In this document: piece after piece, positions 16,374-26,256 of the stretch
Position numbering within the stretch: position 1 is the first letter of the stretch
Layout of the letters: each line of letters opens with the position of its first letter
From: Arenimonas metalli CF5-1
GTDB taxonomy: Bacteria; Pseudomonadota; Gammaproteobacteria; Xanthomonadales; Xanthomonadaceae
Assembly (NCBI RefSeq): GCF_000747155.1
Contig: NZ_AVCK01000003.1
Coordinates: forward strand, 89,020 to 153,019
Length of the DNA stretch: 64,000 bases
Reading direction: 5' to 3'
Translations under genes and position numbers: made by a program
Notes under the pieces: model-generated
Told to the model about the DNA's origin: nothing
Database searches by the model: none
What the model saw: only the letters and a program-made list of their open reading frames with translations

Positions 16374-19154
16374 TCAGCCGGTGTTCTGCACGCCGGCGGC
16401 GATGCCGTTCACCGTGGTCACCAGGGCGTGGAACAGCGCGTCCTCGGGGCGGCCCGCCTCGCGCCAGCGGGCCAGCAGGTCCACCTGCAGCAGGCTGATC
16501 GGGTCCACGTAGGGATTGCGCAGGCGGATCGACTGGCGCAGGCGGAAGTCATTCGCCAGCAGTTCGTCCGCCCCCTTGAGCGCGAGGATGGTGTCGCGGG
16601 TGCGCGCGAACTCGGCGGCGATTCCCGGGAAGAACGCGTCGTGGGCATCGCCGGCCAGGCGCGAATAGCGCTCGAAGATGCCGAGGTCGGACTTGGCCAG
16701 CACCATCTCGACGTCGTCCACCAGCGTGGCGAAGAACGGCCAGTCGCGCGCCATCTCGGCCACCGCCTCGCGGCCGTGCACCTTCACCGCGTGCGCGAGA
16801 CCCGTGCCGACGCCCAGCCACGCCGTCAGGCCGCAGCGGTTCTGCGACCACGCGAACACCCACGGGATCGCCCGCAGCGAGGACACGCCGCCGGCCTGCC
16901 CGCGCTTGCTGGGCCGCGAGCCGATGCGCAGGCGCTCGATGACGTCGATCGGCGTGGCGGCGCGGAAATACTCCACGAAACCCGGCGTCTCGTACACGAG
17001 CCCACGATAGTGCGCGCGGGCCGCCGCGGCGATCTCCGCCGCCATCGCCCGCCACGCCGCCTCGCGCGGCTCCGGCGCGCGCGGCCGCAGGCTGGCGCGC
17101 AGCACGGCGCCGGTCATCTGCTCGAGGTTGCGCAGCGCGATGGCGCGGATGCCGTATTTGCGGTGGATCACCTCGCCCTGCTCGGTCAGGCGCAGGTTGC
17201 CGTCGACCGAACCGCGCGGCGCGGCGATCACCGCCCGCTCGGTCTTGCCGCCGCCGCGCGACAGCGAGCCGCCGCGGCCGTGGAAGAAGGCGATGCGCAC
17301 GCCGGCCTCGGCCGCCAGCGCGGTCAGCTGCACCTGGGTCTGCTGCAGCGCCCAGCGCGAGGCCACGAGGCCGCCGTCCTTGGCGCTGTCGGAATAGCCC
17401 AGCATCACGATCTGGCGGTCGCCCCGCATGCGCAGGTGCTCGCGATACACCGGGTCGGCGAACAGCGAGCGCAGCGTATCGGCGGCGGCCTGCAGGTCGT
17501 CCACGGTTTCGAACAGCGGCGCCACGTCGAGCGGCACCGCGTCGCCTTCACCGGTGCAGCCGGCGATGCGCGCCAGCGCCAGCACCGCCAGCGCATCGGC
17601 GGCGCTGCGGCTCATGCTGATGATGTAGGGACCGAAGGCGCGCGGGCCGTAGCGCGGGAGGGATTCGGCGACGGTGCGGAAGACGGCGAGGACCCGCGGC
17701 CAGGTGGCGCTCCCTTCGGGAGCGTTCGGGCCTGAAGGCCCTCCTACAGCGGCGGACGGTAGGAGGGCCTTCAGGCCCGAATGCCCGGAGCCGATCAACT
17801 CACGCAGCCGCGCCGCCCGATCTTCCCAGGCATGCTCCGCCCACCCGCCATCGCCCAGCAGCTCCGCCAGCGCCGCATCGTGCTGCGACGACTCCTGCCG
17901 CAGATCGAGCGTGGCCAGATGGAAGCCGAAGGCCTCCGCGCGCCGCCGCAGCCGCCGCACCGCGAAGCCGCCGGCATGCTCGCCGCGGTGCGCGGCCAGG
18001 CTGGCTTCCATCAGCCGCAGGTCGTCGAGGAAGCCGGTGGCGTCGTCGTAGCCTTCGCGCTTGTCCTGCGCCGTCGCGGCCAGGCGCGCCGACACCAGGG
18101 CCGCGAAGCGGCGGTAGGGCATGTCGGCGTGCCGCGCCTTGAGCTTCTCGGCGGATTTCGGGAAGCGCCGCGCGTACTCATCGCTGCGCAGCACCAGCGC
18201 CGGCGCCACGCCGACGCGCCCCACGGACTGGCTCAGCAGCTCACCCAGGCGCGCCAGGTCGCGGCGATAGTTCGCCAGCACCAGCGCGCGCTGGCCCGAC
18301 AGCGTGGCCTCGATGGTGGCGGCGCCCACGTTCGGGTTGCCATCCATGTCGCCGCCGACCCAGGAACCGAAGCCCAGCAGCGGCGGCAGCGGCGGCGCGT
18401 CGTCGCCGTAGACCGTGTGCAGCGCGTCCTCGAACACCTCATGGAAGACCGGCAGCACGCGGTACAGCACGTCGGAGAGGTAGAACGCCACGTGCTCGAA
18501 CTCGTCGGCGACGCTGGGCTTCTCGGGCGGCGTCTCGTCGGTCTGCCAGCTGGCGGTGAGCGCCAGCCGCATGCGTTCGACGTCGGCGCGGCGCTCCTGC
18601 GGCGTCAGGCCGCGGTCGATGTCCTCGACCAGGCAGCGCACCACCTCGCTTTCCTTCTCCAACAGCGCACGCCGCACGGCCTCGGTCGGGTGCGCGGTGA
18701 ACACGGGCTCCACGCGCATCCGCGCGACCAGCGCCGACAGCGTGGCGGCGTCCACGCCTTCGGCCTTGAGCTGGCGCAGCGAGGCCTCGAGGCCACCGGG
18801 CTGCGGCGCCGCGCCCTGCCGCTGGTAATCACGGCGGCGACGGATGCGGTGCACGCGCTCGGCCAGGTTCACGGCCTGGAAATAGGCGGCGAAGGCGCGC
18901 ACCAGCAGCTCGGCGCGATCCAGCGGCAGGCCGTGCAGGCGATCGGACAAGGTTTCGATCGGCGCCCCGGCTTCGCGGCGGCGGATGGCGGCAACGCGCA
19001 GGGCTTCGACGTCGGCCAGGAACGCCGGCGACACCTGCTCGGCCAGGATCTCGCCCACCAGTACGCCCAGGCGCTTGACGTCCTCGCGCAGCAGTGCGTC
19101 GGTAGGCGGCAGGTCGATGTCGCGAAGGGTTTCGTTATCGGCGGGTGTATTCAT
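16374..19154 (-). CDS. ppc: Phosphoenolpyruvate carboxylase with a repeat-derived insert
   Basis: Carboxylates PEP to oxaloacetate, the anaplerotic feed of the TCA cycle, in the cytoplasm. The 926 residues cover the whole enzyme. VFTAHPTEAVRR carries the catalytic His, followed by GSWVGGDMDGNPNVG, LGYSDSAKDGG, the glycine loop FFHGRGGSLSRGGG, RAIPWVFAWSQNR and the C-terminal QNTG involved in allosteric aspartate binding. Compared with the E. coli protein there is an extra stretch at about residues 455-482, exactly where a REP-like palindrome (17722-17784) lies in the gene. It is read as HSGLKALL and VGGPSGPN without a frameshift or stop. The position corresponds to a variable loop in the family, so activity is probably kept. 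Confidence 0.95.
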   Translation of the reverse strand: MNTPADNETLRDIDLPPTDALLREDVKRLGVLVGEILAEQVSPAFLADVEALRVAAIRRREAGAPIETLSDRLHGLPLDRAELLVRAFAAYFQAVNLAERVHRIRRRRDYQRQGAAPQPGGLEASLRQLKAEGVDAATLSALVARMRVEPVFTAHPTEAVRRALLEKESEVVRCLVEDIDRGLTPQERRADVERMRLALTASWQTDETPPEKPSVADEFEHVAFYLSDVLYRVLPVFHEVFEDALHTVYGDDAPPLPPLLGFGSWVGGDMDGNPNVGAATIEATLSGQRALVLANYRRDLARLGELLSQSVGRVGVAPALVLRSDEYARRFPKSAEKLKARHADMPYRRFAALVSARLAATAQDKREGYDDATGFLDDLRLMEASLAAHRGEHAGGFAVRRLRRRAEAFGFHLATLDLRQESSQHDAALAELLGDGGWAEHAWEDRAARLRELIGSGHSGLKALLPSAAVGGPSGPNAPEGSATWPRVLAVFRTVAESLPRYGPRAFGPYIISMSRSAADALAVLALARIAGCTGEGDAVPLDVAPLFETVDDLQAAADTLRSLFADPVYREHLRMRGDRQIVMLGYSDSAKDGGLVASRWALQQTQVQLTALAAEAGVRIAFFHGRGGSLSRGGGKTERAVIAAPRGSVDGNLRLTEQGEVIHRKYGIRAIALRNLEQMTGAVLRASLRPRAPEPREAAWRAMAAEIAAAARAHYRGLVYETPGFVEYFRAATPIDVIERLRIGSRPSKRGQAGGVSSLRAIPWVFAWSQNRCGLTAWLGVGTGLAHAVKVHGREAVAEMARDWPFFATLVDDVEMVLAKSDLGIFERYSRLAGDAHDAFFPGIAAEFARTRDTILALKGADELLANDFRLRQSIRLRNPYVDPISLLQVDLLARWREAGRPEDALFHALVTTVNGIAAGVQNTG
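17722..17784. repeat. REP-like palindrome inside ppc, locus 2
   Basis: 23-bp perfect arms (17725-17747 and 17759-17781) around 11 bases, in the GGGCCTTCAGGCCC version. The two units face the opposite way from locus 1 (CCCGAA outermost). It is fully contained in the ppc reading frame, codons 458-478. Confidence 0.9.
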
Positions 19155-19193
19155 CCGGAAAGCCTACCAGCCGGAGGCTTCAAGGGCATTTTC

Positions 19194-19328
19194 GACGCGG
19201 ATTGACGCGGATGAACGCGGATAGGGCAAATGCAAAAGAGCAGGAGGGGGTCTCGGCAGGTCACGCCAATCGCGAAGATCCAACTTCGGCTTATGCTCTA
19301 TCCGCGTTCATCCGCGTTGATCCGTGTC
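19194..19328. repeat. Inverted repeat of GCGGAT decamers, copy 2
   Basis: 31-bp arms (19194-19224 and 19298-19328), with a few mismatches, around a 73-bp loop. They are built from GCGGATTGAC/GCGGATGAAC units. It occupies the 215-bp gap between the ppc start and the end of the SEC-C gene, both on the minus strand, and touches a half REP element. Confidence 0.8.
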
Positions 19329-19329
19329 T

Positions 19330-19360
19330 GAAAAGCTTCGGGACTGAAGTCCCTCCTACA
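19330..19360. repeat. Single REP unit (half palindrome), locus 3
   Basis: One unit only (GAAAAGCTTCGGGACTGAAG, then TCCCTCCTACA), without the opposing partner. It abuts the GCGGAT element and ends 10 bp before the SEC-C gene stop. Confidence 0.8.
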
Positions 19361-19369
19361 GGGCGCGGA

Positions 19370-20092
19370 TCAGGCGCCGCAGCACTTCTTGTATTTCTTG
19401 CCGCTGTCGCAGGGGCAGGGGTCGTTGCGCTCGGGGGTGGCGGCGCGGCGCACCGGTTCGCGTGGGGTCAGCGATTCGATGCGGTGCACGTGCAGGTCGT
19501 GCAGCATGTCGGGCAGGCCGGCGTGGATCTCCAGCCGCTCGCTGTAGGGCAGCGGCGTCGGTGCCCCGCCCTCCTGCTCGGCCGGGTAGCTGCCGACGGC
19601 CAAAGCCTCGACGTAGCCCTCGACCTCGCCGATCCACTCGTCCTTGGCGATCCAGGCGTCCCAGGCCTCGGAACGCAGGTCCATGCCGTCCAGGAAGCCC
19701 GCGCCCCAGGCCGCGCCGATGTCCACGTCGTCGCCGTGGTCGCCCTCGACGTCGTCGGGCAGCCACCAGAACAGCGCGCCGTCCACGGTCATCTCGTCGG
19801 AGTTGAAGCGCACGCGGCGCGCGGCGGTGTTCCAGGCCAGCATCAGCAGCGCGCGGGCGGCGGCCTCGTCGGCTTCGTTCTCCCAGCGCGGCGGTGCCTT
19901 GCCCCAGACGCGCGGCAGCCATTCCTCGACCGGAATCACTTCGCCGGGACTCACGACCAATGCACTCAGGAAACCATCGAGCTGCTCGAGCCCGTAGCCA
20001 CCGAAGGGCACGGCGCGCTGCTCGAGCAGGCGGTCGAGTTCGTCGATGCGCGGGTCATTGGCGCGGAACCAGTCGGCTTTCACGGTGGCCAT
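19370..20092 (-). CDS. YecA/UPF0149-family protein with SEC-C zinc motif
   Basis: 240 residues. The N-terminal part ([27 protein letters not shown], read in part) is the UPF0149/YecA domain. The C terminus ends in a SEC-C zinc-binding motif, [17 protein letters not shown], like that of SecA. Proteins of this type are cytoplasmic; some are reported to associate with ribosomes or Sec components, but the role here is not known. The start ATG at 20092 is one base after the gshA stop (20094-20096), so it is the second gene of a gshA operon. Confidence 0.85.
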   Translation of the reverse strand: MATVKADWFRANDPRIDELDRLLEQRAVPFGGYGLEQLDGFLSALVVSPGEVIPVEEWLPRVWGKAPPRWENEADEAAARALLMLAWNTAARRVRFNSDEMTVDGALFWWLPDDVEGDHGDDVDIGAAWGAGFLDGMDLRSEAWDAWIAKDEWIGEVEGYVEALAVGSYPAEQEGGAPTPLPYSERLEIHAGLPDMLHDLHVHRIESLTPREPVRRAATPERNDPCPCDSGKKYKKCCGA

Positions 20093-20093
20093 G

Positions 20094-21458
20094 TCAGTAC
20101 GCGAATTCCTTGAACACCGGATCGACGCTGCCCTTCCACGCGCCGTGGAACAGGGCCAGCTTGCGCTCGGCGGGGGTTTCGTTGGCCAGCGCGAACTCCA
20201 GCAGCGGCTCCAGGAACACGGCTTCGCTGGCGCCGGTGGCATTGAGGCGGTTGCGGCGCTTGAGGCCATTGCCGGCGATCTTCAGCGCCTCGAGCGCGAG
20301 TTCGCGCACGGTGGCGCCGCGGAAGGGCAGCTTCAGCGCATGCTTGGGCACGCCGTCGCGCAGCGCGTGGCGCTCCTGCATCGAGAAATCCTTCACCAGG
20401 TCCCAGGCCGCGTCCAGCGACTCCTGGTCGTACAGCAGGCCGACCCAGAACGCCGGCAGCGCGCACAGGCGGTTCCAAGGGCCACCGTCGGCGCCGCGCA
20501 TCTCGAGGTATTTCTTCAGCCGCACTTCCGGGAAGGCGGTGGTCATGTGGTCGGCCCAGTCCTTCATCGTGGGCAGCACGCCCGGCAGCGCAGGCAGCTC
20601 GCCGCGCAGGAACTTGCGGAAGTCCTGTCCGCTGAGGTCGAGGTATTCGCCGTCGCGGTAGCTGAAGTACATCGGCACCTGCAGCAGGTAGTCGACGTAG
20701 CGCTCGAAGCCGAAGCCGTCCTCGAACACGAAGTCGAGCATGCCGGTGCGGTCCGGATCGGTGTCGGTCCAGATGTGCGAGCGGTAGGAAAGATACCCGT
20801 TCGGCTTGCCTTCGGTGAACGGCGAGTCGGCGAACAGCGCGGTCGCGATCGGCTGCAGCGCCAGCGACACGCGGAACTTCTTCACCATGTCGGCTTCGCT
20901 GGAGAAGTCCAGGTTCACCTGCACGGTGCAGGTGCGCGTCATCATGTCCAGGCCCAGGTTGCCGCGCTTGGGCATGTACTCGCGCATGATCTTGTAGCGG
21001 CCCTTGGGCATCCAAGGCATTTCGTCGCGGCGCCACTTGGGCTGGAAGCCCATGCCGAGGAAGCCCAGCCCCAGCTCTTCGCTGACGGTCTTGACCTCGC
21101 GCAGGTGCAGGTTGGTTTCGCAGCAGGTCTGGTGGATGTCCTGCAGCATCGCGCCCGAGAGCTCGAGCTGGCCGGCCGGCTCCAGCGTCACCGAGGCGCC
21201 CGCCTTCGACAGCGCGATCAGCTTGCCCTTCTCCTCGTAGGGCTCCCAGCCGAAGCGGGTGAGGCCGCGCAGCATCGCCTCGATGCCGTCGGGGCCTTCC
21301 CAGGTGGGCGGGCGCAGGTCGTCGAGCCGGAAGCCGAACTTCTCGTGCTCGGTGCCGATGGTCCACTCGGACGCGGGGCGGGCGCCCGTGGCCAGGTACT
21401 CGACCAGCTGGTCGCGACCGGTGATGGGGCTTTCCTTGACGTTGCTGGGTCCGGACAC
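20094..21458 (-). CDS. gshA: Glutamate-cysteine ligase, plant/proteobacterial type
   Basis: First step of glutathione synthesis: ATP-dependent joining of glutamate and cysteine in the cytoplasm. The 454 residues agree with the plant-like GshA class of Xanthomonadales and alphaproteobacteria rather than the 518-residue E. coli type. Signature blocks are [42 protein letters not shown] and [24 protein letters not shown] (read in part). I chose the GTG at 21458 ([16 protein letters not shown]) because the preserved start ahead of the catalytic domain matches the family length; upstream codons are antisense to the peptide-binding protein gene. It is coupled to the SEC-C gene downstream and diverges from oppA. 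Confidence 0.9.
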   Translation of the reverse strand: MSGPSNVKESPITGRDQLVEYLATGARPASEWTIGTEHEKFGFRLDDLRPPTWEGPDGIEAMLRGLTRFGWEPYEEKGKLIALSKAGASVTLEPAGQLELSGAMLQDIHQTCCETNLHLREVKTVSEELGLGFLGMGFQPKWRRDEMPWMPKGRYKIMREYMPKRGNLGLDMMTRTCTVQVNLDFSSEADMVKKFRVSLALQPIATALFADSPFTEGKPNGYLSYRSHIWTDTDPDRTGMLDFVFEDGFGFERYVDYLLQVPMYFSYRDGEYLDLSGQDFRKFLRGELPALPGVLPTMKDWADHMTTAFPEVRLKKYLEMRGADGGPWNRLCALPAFWVGLLYDQESLDAAWDLVKDFSMQERHALRDGVPKHALKLPFRGATVRELALEALKIAGNGLKRRNRLNATGASEAVFLEPLLEFALANETPAERKLALFHGAWKGSVDPVFKEFAY

Positions 21459-21539
21459 GGGGCGCGCCTTGCTGGGGGTGGAAGCGATGTGCGGCCGCTG
21501 GCCTACAATCGCAAGGATGGCGAGTTTATCCCGCAACCC

Positions 21540-23102
21540 ATGAAGGCTGGCGTCCTGCCCCTGCTGCTGCTGTGTTGCGGGCCGGCCCTGGGCCAGGTGC
21601 TCGAGCGCGGCAACGGCCCGGAGCCGTCCACGCTGGACGCGCACCGCTGCCCGGAGGTGGCCTGCGCCAACGTGCTGCGCGACCTGTACGAAGGCCTGGT
21701 GGCCGAGGACGGCGGCGGGCGGCTGGTGCCGGGCCTGGCCGAGCGCTGGGACGTTTCCGCCGATGGGCGCGCCTGGATCTTCCACCTGCGGCCCGGCCTG
21801 CGCTGGTCGAACGGCGAGGCGCTGGACGCCGGGCAGGTGGTGGCCAGCTTCCGGCGTGCGTTCACGCCGGCGACGGCGGCGCCCTTTGCCGGCCATTTCG
21901 AGGCAATCACGAACGCGGCCGCGGTGCAGCGCGGCGAACTGCCGCCGGAGCGGCTCGGCATCACGGCGCCGGACCCGCGCACGGTGGTGTTCACGCTCTC
22001 GCGCAGCGCCGACCTGCCGCGGCTGCTCACGCTGCCCACCGCCTTTCCGGTTTACCTGCCGGCGCTGGCCGAGCACGGCGCCCAGCACACGCGCCCCGGC
22101 CGCCTGGTCAGCAACGGCGCCTACCGGCTGGCCGGCTGGCTGCCGCAGGCGATGATCACGCTCGAGCGCAATCCGAAATTCCGCGAGCCGGCGCCGATCC
22201 CGCGCGTGCGCTTCCACGTCACCGAAGATGCCAGCAGCGAACTCAAGCGCTTCGAGGCCGGCGGCCTGCACCTCACCGAGACCGTGCCGCCCCAGCCGCT
22301 GCCGGCGCTGCGCGCGCGCTTCGGCGACCAGCTGCGCATCAGCCCTTACCTCGGCAGCTTCTGGCTGGGCTACAACCTCGACCAGCCGCCGTTCAAGGAC
22401 GCGCCCGCGCTGCGCGAGGCGCTGTCGCTGGCGATCGACCGCGACATCCTCACCCGCCACGTCACCGGGCTGGGCGAAGTCCCGGCCTACGGCCTGGTGC
22501 CGCCGGGCGTGGCGGGCTACGCACCGGCCAGCCTGGGCTGGGGCCGCGCGACCCAGGCGCAGCGCGAGGCGCTGGCGCGCAGACGCTACGCCGAGGCCGG
22601 CTACGGCCCCGGCAACCCGCTGGACGTGGAGCTGCGCTACAACACCTCCACCCCGCACCGCCGCCTAGCGCTTGCCGTCGCCGCGATGTGGCGCGAAGTG
22701 CTGGGCGCGCGCGTCCGGCTGCGCAACGAAGAGTGGAAGGTGTTCGTCGGCAACCGCCGGCAGCGGGTGATCACGCAGGTGTTCCGCGGCGGCTGGATCG
22801 CCGACGTGGACGACCCGCGCAACTTCCTCGACAACTTCCGCGGCGACAGCAACGCCAACTGGACCGGCTACGACGACCCGGCCTTCACCGCCCTGCTCGA
22901 CGCCGCCGACGCCGCGCCGACGCTCGCGGCCCGCGCCGCGCGCCTGCGCGAGGCCGAGGCGCACCTGCTGCGCGCGCACGCGATCGTGCCGATCTACTTC
23001 TACACCTCGAAGCACCTGGTGCGCCCCGAGGTGGGCGGCTTCGAAGCCAACCTGCTCGACCGCCACCCGAGCCGCTTCCTCACGCTGGCGCCGGGCGAAT
23101 GA
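21540..23102 (+). CDS. Peptide ABC transporter substrate-binding protein (family 5, OppA-like)
   Basis: 520 residues with a signal peptide ([19 protein letters not shown]), exported to the periplasm. Family-5 features are [43 protein letters not shown] (read in part), [43 protein letters not shown] and [15 protein letters not shown]. It should bind oligopeptides and deliver them to the permease encoded next (ATGA overlap). A TACAAT -10-like hexamer lies at 21504-21509, about 30 bp before the ATG. No OppC, OppD or OppF gene follows. Confidence 0.9.
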   Translation: MKAGVLPLLLLCCGPALGQVLERGNGPEPSTLDAHRCPEVACANVLRDLYEGLVAEDGGGRLVPGLAERWDVSADGRAWIFHLRPGLRWSNGEALDAGQVVASFRRAFTPATAAPFAGHFEAITNAAAVQRGELPPERLGITAPDPRTVVFTLSRSADLPRLLTLPTAFPVYLPALAEHGAQHTRPGRLVSNGAYRLAGWLPQAMITLERNPKFREPAPIPRVRFHVTEDASSELKRFEAGGLHLTETVPPQPLPALRARFGDQLRISPYLGSFWLGYNLDQPPFKDAPALREALSLAIDRDILTRHVTGLGEVPAYGLVPPGVAGYAPASLGWGRATQAQREALARRRYAEAGYGPGNPLDVELRYNTSTPHRRLALAVAAMWREVLGARVRLRNEEWKVFVGNRRQRVITQVFRGGWIADVDDPRNFLDNFRGDSNANWTGYDDPAFTALLDAADAAPTLAARAARLREAEAHLLRAHAIVPIYFYTSKHLVRPEVGGFEANLLDRHPSRFLTLAPGE

Positions 23103-24022
23103 AGCGATTCGCCGTGCGCACGCTCGAGGCGGTGCTGACGCTGTGGCTGCTGGCCACGCTCTGCTTCGTGCTGCTGCGCGCGGCGCCCGGCGGTCCCTTC
23201 GACGCCGAGAAAGCCGCGCCGCCGGAGGTCGAGGCCGCGCTCGCCGCGCAGTACCGCCTCGACCAGCCGCTGCTGTCGCAATACGGCCACTGGCTCGGCG
23301 ACGTGCTGCGCGGCGACCTCGGGCCCTCGTTCCAGTACCCCGACTACACCGTGAACCAGCTCATCGCCGCCGGCCTGCCGATCTCGCTCGTGAACGGGGG
23401 CCTGGCGCTGCTGCTGGCGCTGGCGATCGGGCTGCCGCTGGGGGTGTGGTCGGCGCTGCGGGCCGGGCGCTGGGCGGACCGCGTGCTGATGTTCGGCGCC
23501 GGCCTGGGCCTGGCGGTGCCGAAGTTCGTGGCGGCGCCGCTGCTGATCCTGCTGTTCGCGGTGACGCTGCAGTGGCTGCCCGCCGGCGGCTGGGACGGCG
23601 GCTGGCGCAGCGCGGTGCTACCGGTGATCGCGCTGGCGCTGCCCAACCTCGCCTACTGCGCGCGGCTCACGCGCGCGGCGATGCTGGAGGTGCTGGGCGC
23701 CGACTACCTGCGCGCCGCCCGCGCCCGCGGCCTGTCCGAAACGCGGCTGCTGTTCGCGCACGCCCTGCGCCCCGGCCTGCTGCCGGTGGTGGCGTGGCTG
23801 AGCCCCGCCTTGATCAATGTCGTCAGCGGGTCGGCGGTGGTCGAACAGGTGTTCGGCATCCCGGGCATCGGCCGCTATTTCGTGCAGGGCGCGCTCAACC
23901 GCGACTACACCCTGGTGCTGGGCGTGGTGCTGGTGGTGGGCGCGGCGATCGTGCTGATCAACGCCGCGGTGGATGCGGCGCGGGCGGGCATGGACCCGCG
24001 CCTGCGCGACGCGGACCCTTAG
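23099..24022 (+). CDS. Peptide ABC transporter permease (OppB/DppB-like)
   Basis: 307 residues, an inner-membrane permease with about six helices. The first-helix pattern (TLWLLATLCFVLLRAAPGGPFD) and the cytoplasmic EAA loop (GADYLRAARARGLSETRLLFAHALRP, read in part) identify the OppB type. It overlaps the binding-protein gene by ATGA. A complete importer needs a second permease and ATPases, but the next gene is on the other strand, so the partners must be encoded elsewhere or the pair is a remnant. The TAG stop (24020-24022) overlaps the TAA stop of the convergent gene by two bases. Confidence 0.88.
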   Translation: MKRFAVRTLEAVLTLWLLATLCFVLLRAAPGGPFDAEKAAPPEVEAALAAQYRLDQPLLSQYGHWLGDVLRGDLGPSFQYPDYTVNQLIAAGLPISLVNGGLALLLALAIGLPLGVWSALRAGRWADRVLMFGAGLGLAVPKFVAAPLLILLFAVTLQWLPAGGWDGGWRSAVLPVIALALPNLAYCARLTRAAMLEVLGADYLRAARARGLSETRLLFAHALRPGLLPVVAWLSPALINVVSGSAVVEQVFGIPGIGRYFVQGALNRDYTLVLGVVLVVGAAIVLINAAVDAARAGMDPRLRDADP

Positions 24023-24570
24023 GATTCCGGCGCAGGCTCCGGCGGATACTGCGGCTCCGGCGGCGGCCGCTGCAGCAGCGGGTTTTCGCGGACTTCGCGG
24101 CCGACGATCCGCCCCTTTTCCACCGTCAGGATCAGGTCGCGCTCGTACTGCGACTCGAAGCCCATGTGCACGTATTCGATCTCCGCGCCCTGCGGCACCC
24201 GCAGCTGGCCGGAATACCAGTCGGCCAGCAGGCGATCGGCACCGCGCGCCGCGCCCAGCTTGCGCAGCGGCACGTCCTTCGGATCCGCGCAGGGATTGGC
24301 CTCGAGCCTGACCAGGTAGAGCTGGTCGTCCCGGATCTCCCAGCTCGCGCGCAGCCCGGACCACGAGGCGCTGCAGCCGCCCTTGATGTAGCGGTCGACC
24401 TTCTTCTTCAGGTCGGGCCGGGCCGACAGCAGCGGCTGGATGGGCTGGGCGTAGAGGGCGGCGGTCTGCCCGTCGAAGCTGATCTGGTCGGGGATCTGGG
24501 CGGTGGCGGCCGCGCGGCCGGCCGCGAGGCCGAGCATCAGCGCCAGCAGTACCCAACGGAAAGTGATCAT
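24019..24570 (-). CDS. Hypothetical secreted protein, 183 residues
   Basis: A predicted signal peptide (MITFRWVLLALMLGLAAGRAAA) is followed by a periplasmic-sized domain with two cysteines (GGCSASW and ANPCADP) that could pair. The tail is proline-rich (PPPEPQYPPEPAPES). No family is recognised. It lies 41 bp downstream of engB on the same strand and may be its co-transcribed neighbour. Its stop codon overlaps that of the oppB-like gene, so the two genes converge with no spacer. Confidence 0.7.
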   Translation of the reverse strand: MITFRWVLLALMLGLAAGRAAATAQIPDQISFDGQTAALYAQPIQPLLSARPDLKKKVDRYIKGGCSASWSGLRASWEIRDDQLYLVRLEANPCADPKDVPLRKLGAARGADRLLADWYSGQLRVPQGAEIEYVHMGFESQYERDLILTVEKGRIVGREVRENPLLQRPPPEPQYPPEPAPES

Positions 24571-24611
24571 GCGGCGGGGCTCCGGGTCGATGGCGACAGG
24601 GGGATGTTGGC

Positions 24612-25199
24612 TCAAAGCTCCAGCCAGCGCGACACGACGGCACGCGCCTCGTCGACGCCGATCTTGGATTCGCCGGAGAACACCTGCACGGACGCGCGCT
24701 CGCCCAGCTCCTTCCGGACCTTGAGCAGCGTGTTGCCCTGCTCGCCGCGGCCGAGCTTGTCGGCCTTGGTGAGCAGGCAGTGCGCCGGCAGCCCGCGGCC
24801 GAAGGCGTAGTCGAGCATCTGCAGGTCGTACTCGCGCAGCGGGTGGCGGATGTCCATCACCACCACCAGGCCGGCCAGCGACTGGCGGGTGTGGAAGTAG
24901 ACGTTGATGAACTCCTTCCAGCGCTCGCGCATCTCCTCGGGCACCTTGGCGTAGCCGTAGCCCGGCAGGTCGACCAGGTGCTTGTTGGGCGCGACTTCGA
25001 AGTAGTTCAGGGCCTGGGTGCGGCCGGGGGTCTTGGAAACGCGGGCCAGGCCGTGCTGGTTGGTGAGCGCGTTGAGCGAGGTCGACTTGCCCGCGTTGGA
25101 GCGCCCGGCAAAGGCCACTTCCCGGGCATCGTCGGGCGGCAGCTGCTTCAGGGCGTGGGCGGAAAAGGTGTACTTGGCGCGGGCCAGGGGGTTTGCCAT
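24612..25199 (-). CDS. engB: Ribosome-biogenesis GTPase EngB (YsxC/YihA)
   Basis: A 195-residue essential-type GTPase acting in large-subunit assembly. The P-loop GRSNAGKST (32-40), switch G2/G3 (TPGRTQALNYF, DLPGYGYAK) and G4 TKAD are in the normal order. The ATG at 25199 (MANPLARAKYTFSAHALKQ) matches the family start better than the in-frame ATG nine codons upstream. It is transcribed divergently from the cytochrome c4 gene, a pairing common in gammaproteobacteria (engB next to a cytochrome c4). Confidence 0.93.
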   Translation of the reverse strand: MANPLARAKYTFSAHALKQLPPDDAREVAFAGRSNAGKSTSLNALTNQHGLARVSKTPGRTQALNYFEVAPNKHLVDLPGYGYAKVPEEMRERWKEFINVYFHTRQSLAGLVVVMDIRHPLREYDLQMLDYAFGRGLPAHCLLTKADKLGRGEQGNTLLKVRKELGERASVQVFSGESKIGVDEARAVVSRWLEL

Positions 25200-25284
25200 C
25201 GGGTCGGCCGGTGCAGGAAAGGCCACTAGCTTGGCCTGCCCGGGCCGCCCTGACCAGCATCGGGCCGGTTCCGGGCCGGCTTGA

Positions 25285-25314
25285 TTGACCCCTCACGGCG
25301 CGGGCTGGGATAAT
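25285..25314 (+). promoter_or_regulatory. Sigma-70-type promoter of the cytochrome c4 gene
   Basis: TTGACC at 25285-25290, an 18-bp spacer and GATAAT at 25309-25314. Both hexamers are close to consensus. The leader would be about 60 nt, ending with GGAGCAGTCC before the ATG at 25383. Confidence 0.6.
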
Positions 25315-25382
25315 CCGCGCCTTCCCGCGCGTCCTTCGCGCCGAGCCCCATCCACCCGAATTCCAGCGTTCCGGAGCAGTCC

Positions 25383-26168
25383 ATGAAGTTCTCGCGCATC
25401 CTCGGTGTCGCCGCCCTCCTGGCCGCCGGTTCCACCCTGGCCCAGGAAGCCGCCACCGTGACGCCGGCCCCGGAGGCCGAAGCCGCCCCGGTCGCCACCC
25501 TGGAAGCCGACAACACCCCGGCCACCTGGGGCGACGCCCAGGCCGGCGCCGGCAAGGCCGCCGCCTGCGCCGCCTGCCACGGCCTGGACGGCAATTCGGC
25601 CGACCCGCAGTACCCGAAGCTGGCCGGCCAGCACGAGCGCTACATCGCCCGCCAGCTCGCGCTGTACAAGAGCGGCGAGCGCAACAACGCCATCATGCTC
25701 GGCTTCGCCTCGACCCTGAGCGCGCAGGACATGCGCGACATCGGCGCCTACTTCGCCAGCCAGAAGGTCGTGCCGGGCGTCGCCGACGACACCGTGATCG
25801 CCTCGGGCCCGAACGCCGACCGCAAGTTCTTCGAAGTCGGCCAGCGCCTGTACCGCTACGGCAACCCCGACCAGGGCGTGCCGGCCTGCCAGGCCTGCCA
25901 CGGCCCCGACGGCCGCGGCAACCCGGGCTCGGCCTGGCCGCAGCTGGGCGGCCAGCACGCGGGCTACACCGCCAACGCCCTCACCGCCTTCCGCGACGGC
26001 ATGGTCTGGGGCAAGGACGCCAACGCCAACGCCCTGATGGCGGGCGTGGCCGGCAACCTGACCGACGAAGAGATCCAGGCCCTGGCCACCTACATCGAAG
26101 GCCTGCACAACGTCGCCGACGCGCCCGCTGCCGAGGCCGTGGCCGACGCGGCCCCGCCGCAGGGCTGA
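25383..26168 (+). CDS. Diheme cytochrome c4
   Basis: 261 residues exported by a signal peptide (about 1-20, STLAQ). It is a tandem of two cytochrome c domains with heme sites CAACH (C62-C65-H66) and CQACH (C169-C172-H173), each with the Gly-Leu-Asp-Gly or Gly-Pro-Asp-Gly block after the His, plus distal Met regions (IMLGFAS and NALMAGVAG). In this group it donates electrons to terminal oxidases, fitting the aa3 cluster at 47-56 kb. An Ala/Glu/Pro-rich segment precedes domain one, and an Ala-rich tail ends the protein. The next gene, a DsbA-like lipoprotein, follows 88 bp later and may share the transcript. Confidence 0.92.
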   Translation: MKFSRILGVAALLAAGSTLAQEAATVTPAPEAEAAPVATLEADNTPATWGDAQAGAGKAAACAACHGLDGNSADPQYPKLAGQHERYIARQLALYKSGERNNAIMLGFASTLSAQDMRDIGAYFASQKVVPGVADDTVIASGPNADRKFFEVGQRLYRYGNPDQGVPACQACHGPDGRGNPGSAWPQLGGQHAGYTANALTAFRDGMVWGKDANANALMAGVAGNLTDEEIQALATYIEGLHNVADAPAAEAVADAAPPQG

Positions 26169-26256
26169 GCCCCGCGGCCGGCGGCTTGCGCCGCCCCGGT
26201 GAACCTTGCCGGCCAGGCGTGGTCTGGTTGGCTGTCCCCTCAAGGAGCACGACCCG

